From positions 39,284 through 103,283 of the forward strand of contig VXLV01000141.1 in NCBI GenBank assembly GCA_009841405.1: a stretch of 64,000 nucleotides of DNA, in the 5' to 3' direction. The translations under genes and the position numbers were made by a program. The notes under the pieces are model-generated. The model saw only the letters and a list, made by a program, of their open reading frames with translations. It had not been told where the DNA came from and searched no databases. This document shows, piece after piece, positions 32,959 to 40,750 of the stretch. Position 1 is the stretch's first letter, and each line of letters starts with the position of its first letter. This DNA is from Chloroflexota bacterium (lineage in GTDB: Bacteria; Chloroflexota; Anaerolineae; Aggregatilineales; Phototrophicaceae).

Positions 32959-34749
32959 ATGACGCTTAAGCGATCTGATGTATTGATTACGCGACCTTGC
33001 AGCATGGATGTCTATCGCCGTTACCGCGCTACCGGGCTGGGATGGGGTTTCTTGCCCGAGCCCGACCGCCGCGGCCTGCCGCCGGATGAAGAGATGATGC
33101 GCGATGTCGATGAGGCGCATCGCTGCGGCGTCAAGTTCCAGGGGCGCGTCGAGTTGGACGCCGACTGGATGGGCATGATCGACTACGACTCCAATTTCAT
33201 GGAATCGACCGTGCGCGATCTGAACAACAAGCCGGCCGTGACCTGGTGGACGCACACTTACAAAGGGCATCCTTCTTACCATTTCTGCACCAACGCGCCC
33301 GGCTATCGGCGCTACCTGATGTACCAGCTGCGGCGGGTGATGGAGGCGGGTACTGATTGGCTGATGATCGATTCCGCCATTCCGACAGTCGGCGCGCTCA
33401 ACGCCCGCTACGGCGGCTGCTTCTGCTTGCACTGCATGGACGGCTTTCGCGACTATCTCGAGGAAATCCTCGACCCAGCGGCGCGCGAAAAACTGCAAAC
33501 CGGCGACCTGGCGACCTTCAATTATCGTGATTATCTCTTGTCGCGGGGTTACAGCGATCAGCGCTACCGCGCCGAGATTCTCGCTTTCCCGCCCACGATT
33601 CCGCTGGCGCGCGAATACTTCAACTATCAGTGGCGGGAGGTTAACGCGCTGTTTCGGCGCTTCAAGCGTTACGCGCAAGACTTCGGCGACGATGTGCCCA
33701 TGAGTTCCAACTCGCCCTATTATTGGGCCGAATTCATGTACGCCGTTGACGCGCACGACTTCTACACCAACGAAATGGAATACCGGCCGCCCGAAGAAGA
33801 AGTACTGCCCAGCGAGCCGATCTATACCTTCAAGCTCGCCGACGCGCTGGGCAAACTGGTGGCGATTACCGGCGTGCCCAGCGCTTTTGAACCCTATCGC
33901 CTGCGCGACCGGCCGGGGCATATCCGGCTGTGGATCGCCCAGGCCTACGCGCACGGCCACGTTTTCATGGCGCCGGACAAAATGTGGACGCGCCGCGACC
34001 CCGGCCAGCCCGACCGCTGGTACCACAGCAAGCCCGGCGATTACGAAGACCTCTATCACTTCGTACGCGACTATCCCGACTTGTTCGACGGCTACGAGTC
34101 TGTCGCCTCGGTCGCGCTGATCTTCAGCAATGACGCGATTCGCCAGTACCTTGGCGAGCGGCTTGGCAGCGGACACCTGGGCGGCCAGAATCGCAGCGCG
34201 CCCAAGACTGACTTGGCGCGCGCCTGTCTTGCATTAAGCGACGCCAATGTGCCCTATCGCATCATCGTCGCCGGCGATGACTGGGTCGACGACCGCCTGC
34301 TCGGCGCGGACCTGTCTCGCTTCCGCGCCGTCGTCCGCTTTGAACCATCGCATCTCAGCGCAGAACAGGAATCCAAACTCGCCGGCGCAGGCGGGCGACT
34401 CGCGACCTGGTCAACCGCGGAGAGCCTGCTCGACTCAGCTGGACAAGATATAGCCGTGGGCGGCGCGCCAAAAATAAGCGTCCTGCCGCGAGTTCAGCCC
34501 GAGAATTCGGATTCGCCCTTGGTCTGCCACTTGCTCAACAGCAATTACGATGCGCAGACCGATCGCTATGATTTACAGAGCAACGTTGAACTGGTAATAG
34601 GGCAGGGCATGCTAGGCCGGGTCTATTCATCGGCGACGCTCTACGCGCCGGGCCAGGCGCCAACTGTCGTCGACTGCCGCGCAAGCGCTGCAACCACGTC
34701 GGTAACCATTCCCAGTTTGGGCATGTGGGCAATTCTGAAGCTGGAGTGA
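32959..34749 (+). CDS. Uncharacterised TIM-barrel-like putative glycoside hydrolase
   Basis: A 596-residue protein that I cannot place in a named family. The N-terminal 400 residues have a barrel-like pattern with acidic residues after beta-strands: FQGRVELDADWMGM near 56, WLMIDSAIP near 134, and DFYTNEMEY near 270. SYHFCTNAPGYRRY and GGCFCLHCMDGFRDYL (CxxC near 155) are distinctive. The last 170 residues resemble the glutamine-amidotransferase-like and beta domains seen behind GH42-like barrels. No signal peptide is seen. GGAG lies before the ATG. It is separated from the sulfatase by repeat copy B and lies convergent to the dppDF operon. A glycosidase role is inferred from shape and neighbours. 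Confidence 0.5.
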   Translation: MTLKRSDVLITRPCSMDVYRRYRATGLGWGFLPEPDRRGLPPDEEMMRDVDEAHRCGVKFQGRVELDADWMGMIDYDSNFMESTVRDLNNKPAVTWWTHTYKGHPSYHFCTNAPGYRRYLMYQLRRVMEAGTDWLMIDSAIPTVGALNARYGGCFCLHCMDGFRDYLEEILDPAAREKLQTGDLATFNYRDYLLSRGYSDQRYRAEILAFPPTIPLAREYFNYQWREVNALFRRFKRYAQDFGDDVPMSSNSPYYWAEFMYAVDAHDFYTNEMEYRPPEEEVLPSEPIYTFKLADALGKLVAITGVPSAFEPYRLRDRPGHIRLWIAQAYAHGHVFMAPDKMWTRRDPGQPDRWYHSKPGDYEDLYHFVRDYPDLFDGYESVASVALIFSNDAIRQYLGERLGSGHLGGQNRSAPKTDLARACLALSDANVPYRIIVAGDDWVDDRLLGADLSRFRAVVRFEPSHLSAEQESKLAGAGGRLATWSTAESLLDSAGQDIAVGGAPKISVLPRVQPENSDSPLVCHLLNSNYDAQTDRYDLQSNVELVIGQGMLGRVYSSATLYAPGQAPTVVDCRASAATTSVTIPSLGMWAILKLE

Positions 34750-34752
34750 GGC

Positions 34753-35112
34753 TCAGGCGAAGTCGCGCTTGGCCCAGGTTGCGCGGACGGCTTCCAGTTG
34801 GGCCAGCAGTTGCTCGCGTGTCCATTCGTTTTCAAAGAAGCTGCAATGCTCGAAGAAGCGAAACAATTCGTCCAGCCGCTTCATGATCTCGTCCTGCGTG
34901 ACCGCGGGCGGGGCGGCGCTGAAGATTCGCCTGCGCAAAGGCGGGACTAACCATTCTGCCGGCGGTTCGCCGGTCTCCAGGATGTGCTCGCTCGCCTTGA
35001 AGTAACGCGTGATGGCCGAACCGGCCGCGCGGTTCGTCGTCCACAGGATGACGCGAACGAGCATGAACGCGCCGATCAGCGACGCCAGGACAAAGACCGC
35101 CAGCAAATCCAT
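34753..35112 (-). CDS. Small single-pass membrane protein coupled to dppF
   Basis: A 119-residue protein of unknown function. Residues 2-22 form one hydrophobic helix (LLAVFVLASLIGAFMLVRVI) and the rest is soluble and helical, ending in a Glu/Arg-rich amphipathic segment. Its ATG overlaps the stop of dppF by one base (TGATG), so it is translationally coupled to the importer ATPase and is probably made with it. I recognise no family. It may be a lineage-specific accessory of the importer or simply the last gene of the operon. Confidence 0.55.
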   Translation of the reverse strand: MDLLAVFVLASLIGAFMLVRVILWTTNRAAGSAITRYFKASEHILETGEPPAEWLVPPLRRRIFSAAPPAVTQDEIMKRLDELFRFFEHCSFFENEWTREQLLAQLEAVRATWAKRDFA

Positions 35113-36164
35113 CAGTCGTCCTCGTCGACGCCGCGCAACTCTAGTTCCTCCGCGAAGTGGCAGGCGGCGAAATGCCCGGGCGCGACCTCGCTCCAGGCCG
35201 GCGTTTCTTGCGCGCAAATCTCCTGGGCGTAGCGACAGCGCGGGTGGAAATAACAGCCGCTCGGCGGATCGGCCGGATTGGCCACTTCGCCCGGCAAGAT
35301 GATCCGATCCATCTTGATTTCCGGATCTGTGGTCGGCACTGCCGAAAGCAGCGCCTCGGTATAGGGGTGCTTTGGATCGTTGAATAGCGACTCCGAGTCG
35401 GCCAATTCCACCAGTTTGCCCACGTACATGACGCCGACTCGGTCCGAGATATGCTCAACGACTGACAGGTCATGCGCGATGAAGAGGAAAGTCAGGTTGA
35501 ATTCTTCTTGCAGGTCTTCCAGCAAGTTCAGGATCTGCGCTTGAATCGACACATCAAGCGCAGACACTGCTTCATCGCAAACGATCAGGCGCGGATTGGG
35601 CGCCAGCGAACGGGCAATGCCGATGCGTTGCCGCTGCCCGCCCGAAAATGCGTGCGGATAGCGGTTGAGGTGCTGGATATCCAGGCCCACCACATCCATA
35701 AGCGCGCGGACGCGGTCTTGTATCTCGCGTGACTCGGAGAGCAATTTGTTGTTGCGAATCGGCTCGGCGATGATGTCCAGCACCGACATGCGCGGGTCCA
35801 GCGACGAGTAGGGATCCTGGAATATCATGTGAAAGTGCTGGCGCACATCGCGCAGATCGCGCCGACTCATAGCGGCGATATCGACTTCGTCGCCATCGGG
35901 CAAACGAAAAATCACCTCACCGGCGGTCGGTTCAATCGCGCGCACGATACAGCGCCCAAGTGTCGTCTTGCCGCTGCCCGATTCGCCCACCAGGCCGAAG
36001 GTCTCGCCTTCGCGAATGACGAAACTGACGCCGTCCACCGCCTTTACGTGCCCCTGCACCGAGCGGAAGAAACCCTTCTCGATTGGGAAGTGCTTCTTGA
36101 GGTCGCGCACCTCAAGCAAGACTTCACCGATTTCTTTCCCCGCGCTTGCCGGCGCCTCAAGCAT
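35112..36164 (-). CDS. ABC importer ATPase (DppF/OppF family)
   Basis: The second ATPase of the oligosaccharide/oligopeptide importer. At about 350 residues it has [13 protein letters not shown] at the start, Walker [10 protein letters not shown], signature FSGGQRQR and Walker [13 protein letters not shown], followed by the C-terminal Cys-rich oligopeptide-type domain ([15 protein letters not shown]). The ATG at 36164 overlaps the end of dppD by 8 bases and gives the usual family N-terminus; longer starts within dppD are unlikely. It is co-transcribed with dppD from the operator-controlled promoter near 37217-37245. Confidence 0.92.
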   Translation of the reverse strand: MLEAPASAGKEIGEVLLEVRDLKKHFPIEKGFFRSVQGHVKAVDGVSFVIREGETFGLVGESGSGKTTLGRCIVRAIEPTAGEVIFRLPDGDEVDIAAMSRRDLRDVRQHFHMIFQDPYSSLDPRMSVLDIIAEPIRNNKLLSESREIQDRVRALMDVVGLDIQHLNRYPHAFSGGQRQRIGIARSLAPNPRLIVCDEAVSALDVSIQAQILNLLEDLQEEFNLTFLFIAHDLSVVEHISDRVGVMYVGKLVELADSESLFNDPKHPYTEALLSAVPTTDPEIKMDRIILPGEVANPADPPSGCYFHPRCRYAQEICAQETPAWSEVAPGHFAACHFAEELELRGVDEDD

Positions 36165-37182
36165 AGATTGGCTCGCTTTCTTCGCTGTGCAAATAGCAAC
36201 GGACATAATGCTGGTCGCCCATGTCAACCAGCGATGGTACCGCCGCGTCGCACTTGCCGGCTATGAAGTCATCGCAGCGGGAGGCGAATCCGCATTGTGG
36301 CGGCGGATTCATCGGCACGGGCACATTGCCGCGGATGGCGTCCAGCCGGCCCCGGCCGCGGCCGCCCAATCGCGGGATAGACTTCAGCAGGCGCTGAGTG
36401 TATGGATGCAGCGGATTCTTGAAGAGCTCCACCGTCGACGCGCGCTCGACCACCCGGCCCAGATACATGACGTTGACCTGGTCGGCGATTTCCGCGATCA
36501 CGCCCAAATCATGCGTGATGTACATGATGGCCATGCCAAATTCACGCTGCAATTCCTTCATCAACTCCAGGATCTGCGCCTGCACCGTCACATCCAGCGC
36601 GGTCGTCGGCTCGTCGGCGATCAGCAACGACGGGCTGCACGACAGCGCCATCGCAATCATCGCGCGCTGGCGCATACCCCCGGACAACTGATGCGGGTAA
36701 TCGTCGAAGCGCTGTTTCGGGTTGGATATGCCCACGCGATTGATCATGTCCAGGGCGATGCCTTTCGCCTTCTGCTTGTCGCGCGTGACGTGCAGCTGAA
36801 TGGCTTCCACGATTTGCGCGCCAATGGTATGCACAGGCGACAGGCTGGTCATCGGCTCCTGAAAGACCATGGATATCTCGGCGCCGCGGATCGCGCGGAT
36901 TTCCCGGCTGCGCGGATTAAGCCGGCATAAGTCGACCCGGCTGCCGTCGCTGCGCCGCAGCCAGATCTGGCCCGACTGGATGACGCCCGGCGGCGGCACA
37001 ATTTGCAGGATCGATTGCGCGGTGACGCTCTTGCCCGAACCCGACTCGCCAATGACGCCTACGGTCTGATGCGGCGCAATCGCAAGATCAACGCCATCAA
37101 CCGCCTTGAGCGTCCCCTCAGGCAAGTTGAAGTACGTGCGCAGGTCGCGTACTTCCAGCACGTAGTCGTTTGCAGATTTCAT
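36157..37182 (-). CDS. ABC importer ATPase (DppD/OppD family)
   Basis: The first ATPase of the importer, 341 residues. [17 protein letters not shown] opens the protein, then Walker A GESGSGKS, signature LSGGMRQR and Walker [13 protein letters not shown], ending in the oligopeptide-type C-terminal domain ([13 protein letters not shown]). The permeases and the binding protein of the same system lie 8-14 kb away across the hydrolase genes, so one importer is split over three transcription units that share an operator motif. Confidence 0.92.
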   Translation of the reverse strand: MKSANDYVLEVRDLRTYFNLPEGTLKAVDGVDLAIAPHQTVGVIGESGSGKSVTAQSILQIVPPPGVIQSGQIWLRRSDGSRVDLCRLNPRSREIRAIRGAEISMVFQEPMTSLSPVHTIGAQIVEAIQLHVTRDKQKAKGIALDMINRVGISNPKQRFDDYPHQLSGGMRQRAMIAMALSCSPSLLIADEPTTALDVTVQAQILELMKELQREFGMAIMYITHDLGVIAEIADQVNVMYLGRVVERASTVELFKNPLHPYTQRLLKSIPRLGGRGRGRLDAIRGNVPVPMNPPPQCGFASRCDDFIAGKCDAAVPSLVDMGDQHYVRCYLHSEESEPIYA

Positions 37183-37216
37183 CGCGCTTCCGGCGTCGGG
37201 CGGCAGATATTGTCAT

Positions 37217-37245
37217 AATGTAGACAATCTACAAAATCTTGTCAA
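37217..37245 (-). promoter_or_regulatory. Promoter with overlapping ATTGTNNACAAT-type operator (site 4)
   Basis: On the minus strand TTGACA (37240-37245) and TACATT (37217-37222) are 17 bases apart. The near-palindrome ATTGTCTACATT (37217-37228) covers the -10 box exactly as at site 1, with one mismatch to the consensus. It lies 35 bases upstream of the dppD ATG. A further overlapping palindrome GTAGACAATCTAC occupies 37220-37232. Confidence 0.6.
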
Positions 37246-37360
37246 GTTTGTGGCGCGGCACCGTCAGCGGGCAAACTGCCGCAGCGCAGACATTTGAGCG
37301 TGTTTGCAAAGAAAAAGACGCGGTGAAGGTTTCGAACTCTTACTGGACAGTTATCTACGC

Positions 37361-37453
37361 GCGGCAACGCCACCAACCACGCAGACTACTCTATATCACG
37401 CGCCGTTTTGCTCCCCTCCCTGACTCGTCGGGGAGGGGCCGGGGGTGGGGTAG
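37361..37453 (+). repeat. Interspersed intergenic repeat, copy C
   Basis: About 93 bases aligning with copies A and B. The core GTTTTGCTCCCCTCCC is shared and followed by a perfect 8-bp stem (CCCCTCCC with GGGAGGGG) around TGACTCGTC. It ends in GGGGGTGGGGTAG, matching the reversed end of copy A. It lies between the dppDF promoter and the tRNA-Val gene. Confidence 0.65.
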
Positions 37454-37476
37454 GCTAACTGCTTCGCAAACGGGAG

Positions 37477-37549
37477 TGGGCGATGTAAGACTCGAACTTA
37501 CAACCTTCCAGGTGTAAACCGGATGCTCTGCCAATTGAGCTAATCGCCC
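37477..37549 (-). tRNA. tRNA-Val (anticodon UAC)
   Basis: A 73-nt tRNA. The 7-bp acceptor stem GGGCGAT/ATCGCCC is perfect, and D-arm GCTC...GAGC, anticodon stem TCCGG/CTGGA with loop TTTACAC, and T-arm GTAAG-TTCGAGT-CTTAC are all present. Anticodon UAC reads GUA (Val). The discriminator is A and the CCA end is not encoded. A TTGACC/TATACT promoter lies just upstream. Confidence 0.95.
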
Positions 37550-37559
37550 CGAGGCCGAC

Positions 37560-37589
37560 AGTATAGCGTCTGCAGCGGCGCGCGGTCAA
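37560..37589 (-). promoter_or_regulatory. Promoter of tRNA-Val
   Basis: TTGACC (37584-37589, minus strand) and TATACT (37560-37565) are separated by 18 bases and lie about 10 bases before the tRNA 5' end, in the short gap downstream of dcd. Confidence 0.65.
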
Positions 37590-37600
37590 GGCTGCATTGC

Positions 37601-38155
37601 TCACATTCGCGGCGGCGTAACGCCGGTCTGGCCCTGATACTTGCCTTTCTTGTCCGCGTATGATTGCTCGCAGGTTTCGTCAGCCTCAAAGAAAAGCACC
37701 TGCGCCAAGCCTTCATTGGCGTAGACCTTGGCTGGCAGCGGCGTCGTATTGCTGATTTCCAGCGTCACGTAGCCTTCCCACTCCGGCTCGAAAGGCGTGA
37801 CATTCACGATAAGCCCGCAGCGCGCGTAAGTCGATTTGCCCAGGCAAACCGTCAAGACATTGCGCGGGATGCGGAAATACTCGACCGAGCGCGAAAGCGC
37901 GAAGGAATTGGGCGGAATGATGCAGACATCGCCTTGGTAGTCGACGAAGGATTCGTCCGCGAAATGCTTGGGATCAACCACCGCCGAACGCACATTCGTA
38001 AAGATCTTGAACTCGTCGGATACACGCAGGTCATAGCCATACGACGACACGCCGTAACTGATGGCGCCGTCGCGCACCTGCTGGTCCACGAAGGGTTCAA
38101 TCATCCGATGCTCGCGCGCCATTCGCTTGATCCAGTGGTCGGGTTTGAGTCCCAT
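37601..38155 (-). CDS. dcd: dCTP deaminase
   Basis: Converts dCTP to dUTP plus ammonia for thymidylate synthesis in the cytoplasm. The 184 residues carry [14 protein letters not shown] near 36, the nucleotide-binding [10 protein letters not shown] near 107 and the catalytic-strand segment [13 protein letters not shown] with its Glu near 127, then [15 protein letters not shown]. Length and motifs match the trimeric Dcd family; deaminase versus the bifunctional deaminase/dUTPase form cannot be told apart here. AGGAAG lies 6 bases before the ATG. It follows argS by 21 bases. Confidence 0.93.
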   Translation of the reverse strand: MGLKPDHWIKRMAREHRMIEPFVDQQVRDGAISYGVSSYGYDLRVSDEFKIFTNVRSAVVDPKHFADESFVDYQGDVCIIPPNSFALSRSVEYFRIPRNVLTVCLGKSTYARCGLIVNVTPFEPEWEGYVTLEISNTTPLPAKVYANEGLAQVLFFEADETCEQSYADKKGKYQGQTGVTPPRM

Positions 38156-38176
38156 AGCGGCTTCCTGTCTGTCGTC

Positions 38177-39901
38177 TTACATGCGCTCGGGCGCTGACAT
38201 GCCCATCAGCCGCAGCACGCGGTGGAACACGACCGCCGCCGCCCGGTAAAAGCGCAGGCGCGCCTTGGCGACATCCGGCGGCACCTCGCTGTGCAGCACG
38301 CGCGCGCGGTCATAAATAGGATGAAACACGGCTGCTAGTTCGTGGGCGTAAAAGGCGATCTTGTGCGGCTCGTAATTGCTCACTGCTTGCTCAATGACAT
38401 TGCCCAGCTCGAGCGCCTTGCGCACGAATCTCAACTCGTCGGCGCCCAGCAAGCTGAGGTCAGCGCCATCATCGCTGAAGCCGCGCTCATCCGCTTCGCG
38501 GAAGATGCCGGCGCAGCGCACATAGGCGTTTTGGATGTAATATACCGGATTCTCGTTGCTCTGTTTGACCACTTGGTCGACATCGAAATCCAGCTGCGAA
38601 TTCGGGCTGCGCGCCAGCATGTGGTAGCGCACGGCGTCGGCGCTGGTCATCACGACCAGATCGTCGAGGGTATCGAAGTCGCCGGCGCGCTTGGATTGCT
38701 TGACCGCTTCATAGGCGCCAATCGCTTCGTTCCAGCGAACCGCCCGCACCATCTGGACGAAAATGACATGTATCGGCTCGGGGTCCATGCCCAAGGCCCG
38801 CAAGCCGTATTTGACGACTTGCGCTTGCGAGAAGTGATCCGTGCCCAGGACATTGACGGCGATGCTGAAACCGCGCTCGAGCTTGTCGCTGTGATACGCG
38901 ATATCGGGCAAGGTGTAGGTCGGCGCGCCGTCGCTCTTGACCATGACGCGGTCCTTCTCGTCGCCGAAGCCGCTGCTGCGGAACCAGGTCGCCGGCTCAT
39001 AGCCCTTGGACGCAACATCGGCGATCTCGGCGGCATCGGCGCCTTCCCAATGCGTACTCTCGTAAATGTGGCCGTTTTCGCGCATCGCCTCCAGCGTCCG
39101 CCAGATTCGTCCATCTTCAAACAGCGATGTCTCGTTGAAGAATTCATTATGCTGGATGTCGATGGCGGTCAGTGAGCGATTGATCCACTCGAACATCCGC
39201 GCCTCGGCCGCGTCCTTGAACCAGGCCCAGTCTTTATCCCGCAACGCGTCGCCATGCGCGTCCGCCAGTTGCGCCGCGATTTCGATCAGATACTCGCCCT
39301 GATAGTAGTCGCGAGGATAGTCGACGGCGTCGCCGATTTGCTGCCGATAGCGGAGCATCAGGCTCTTGCCCAGCACCATCATCTGGTTGCCGGCGTTGTT
39401 GTAATAGTATTCGCGCTGGACCTGGTAGCCCGCCGCTTCCAGCAGCCGCGCCATAGCATCGCCTACGACTGCGCCGCGCGTGTGCCCGATGGTGATCGGG
39501 CCGCTGGGATTGGCGCTGACGAATTCGACCTGCGCCGTCTTTCCCGCGCCGATGTCTAGCTGGAAGAAGTCCTCGCCCTCAGCGATGATGGCGTCTACCT
39601 GGCGCTTGAGATAGTCGTCGGCAATCGTGAAGTTGATGAAGCCCGGCGGCGCAATCTCAACGCAGTCGATAAACGCCAGGGAGTTCAAGCGCTCGACAAT
39701 CAACCCGGCAAGGTCCAGCGGACTTCGGCGCGCCAACCTGGCCAGCCCCATCGCCGGATAGGACAAGTCTCCCTGGTCAGCGCGCTTTGGCGGGCTGACC
39801 GGTATCTCGGGTATGACGAATGCCGGCAGTTGGCCATCCATTTGCGCCGACAAAAGCGCCGCGCTTATGGCGGATTCCAGTTCGCGGTTGAGCTGTTTCA
39901 A
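38177..39901 (-). CDS. argS: Arginine--tRNA ligase
   Basis: Class I synthetase charging tRNA-Arg, 574 residues. The N-terminal Add1-type domain is followed by EFVSANPSGPITIGHTRG near 125, where the HIGH motif appears as GHTRG, and YTLPDIAYHSDKLERG in the catalytic core. The C-terminal DALR helical bundle contains AVSNYEPHKIAFYAHELA. The KMSK loop is not evident (VVMTSADAVR region), as in many ArgS. The frame opens with a TTG at 39901, preceded by GGGG; the first ATG would be 63 bases further in and would cut the N-terminal domain. It is likely co-transcribed with dcd. Confidence 0.92.
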   Translation of the reverse strand: MKQLNRELESAISAALLSAQMDGQLPAFVIPEIPVSPPKRADQGDLSYPAMGLARLARRSPLDLAGLIVERLNSLAFIDCVEIAPPGFINFTIADDYLKRQVDAIIAEGEDFFQLDIGAGKTAQVEFVSANPSGPITIGHTRGAVVGDAMARLLEAAGYQVQREYYYNNAGNQMMVLGKSLMLRYRQQIGDAVDYPRDYYQGEYLIEIAAQLADAHGDALRDKDWAWFKDAAEARMFEWINRSLTAIDIQHNEFFNETSLFEDGRIWRTLEAMRENGHIYESTHWEGADAAEIADVASKGYEPATWFRSSGFGDEKDRVMVKSDGAPTYTLPDIAYHSDKLERGFSIAVNVLGTDHFSQAQVVKYGLRALGMDPEPIHVIFVQMVRAVRWNEAIGAYEAVKQSKRAGDFDTLDDLVVMTSADAVRYHMLARSPNSQLDFDVDQVVKQSNENPVYYIQNAYVRCAGIFREADERGFSDDGADLSLLGADELRFVRKALELGNVIEQAVSNYEPHKIAFYAHELAAVFHPIYDRARVLHSEVPPDVAKARLRFYRAAAVVFHRVLRLMGMSAPERM

Positions 39902-39945
39902 TGGCTAAAGCCCCGCAATTGCGCTGATGTAAACGGCTCTGGATT

Positions 39946-40725
39946 CTAGCAAATTTGCGACGCCTGCGATATAGCCACTTGGCGCAGCGATTGCATAGCG
40001 TCCTCCAGGCCGCCAGCGCCAATCGGCTGGGAACTTCCCGCCTTCAGCGCCCAGACCTGACTGTAATCTTCTTGCCAGATCAACACATCAATGTCGCGCA
40101 TACCCAGCGCTTCGAGCTCGGCCCGCATTCGCGCTTCGGTCCAGGTTCGGCCCGGCATCCAGCGCGTGTCAATGCGAATGGTCGTCAGCAACAGACCGCC
40201 CGGCCGCAACACGCGAACCATTTCCGCCAGCGCCGTCCCCGGCCGCGGCATGAACTCCAGCGCCTCCAGGCAAGTCACCACATCGAAACTGCTGTCCTCG
40301 AATGGCAACTTGCTGGCGTCGTGCTGGATCAACGACACAAAGGGCTCGAATCGGGCGTCGGCGGCCTTTTCGCGCGCCCGGTCAAGCATTCGGCCGCTGG
40401 CGTCCAGGCCGATGACATGTCCCTGAAAGCGGGCGTTCCGCGCCATCAGCAGCGGCACGCGCCCCGTCCCGGTGGCGACATCCAGGATTAACGGATCAGC
40501 GTCCGGGGCGATGCGATCAAGCAGCGGCTGCGATATGAGCGTGATATCCGCGCTCTCGTCGAACTGCTTGATGCGGTCGTAGCGCCCGGCGTACAAATCG
40601 TAGAGCGCGACCACAACGCGCCGCCCCAGGTACACGCCCTCGGTTTCGAAAATCAGCCACCAAATCAGAAATGCCGCGACGCCGATGGCGACGCCTAGAA
40701 GCAGGAAAAGCTCGTGGCTGCCCAT
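39946..40725 (-). CDS. Membrane-anchored class I SAM-dependent methyltransferase
   Basis: A 259-residue methyltransferase with an N-terminal hydrophobic helix (residues 5-25, FLLLGVAIGVAAFLIWWLIF) that anchors it in the membrane with the catalytic part probably in the cytoplasm. LYDLYAGRYDRIKQF precedes motif I LDVATGTGRVPLLMA near 80. IGLDASGRMLDRAR, DVVTCLEALEFMP and VLRPGGLLLTT follow as motifs II-III. This is UbiE/COQ5-like. A lipid or quinone substrate would fit the membrane anchor but is inference. It lies 25 bases after the ABC exporter gene and 44 before argS. Confidence 0.82.
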   Translation of the reverse strand: MGSHELFLLLGVAIGVAAFLIWWLIFETEGVYLGRRVVVALYDLYAGRYDRIKQFDESADITLISQPLLDRIAPDADPLILDVATGTGRVPLLMARNARFQGHVIGLDASGRMLDRAREKAADARFEPFVSLIQHDASKLPFEDSSFDVVTCLEALEFMPRPGTALAEMVRVLRPGGLLLTTIRIDTRWMPGRTWTEARMRAELEALGMRDIDVLIWQEDYSQVWALKAGSSQPIGAGGLEDAMQSLRQVAISQASQIC

Positions 40726-40750
40726 TTGAGACTTTCACGCGCTCAAGTCG

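Noticed and set aside
37239..37517. A short open frame upstream of tRNA-Val
   Set aside because: It runs through repeat copy C and the antisense of the tRNA, without a ribosome site or family resemblance.
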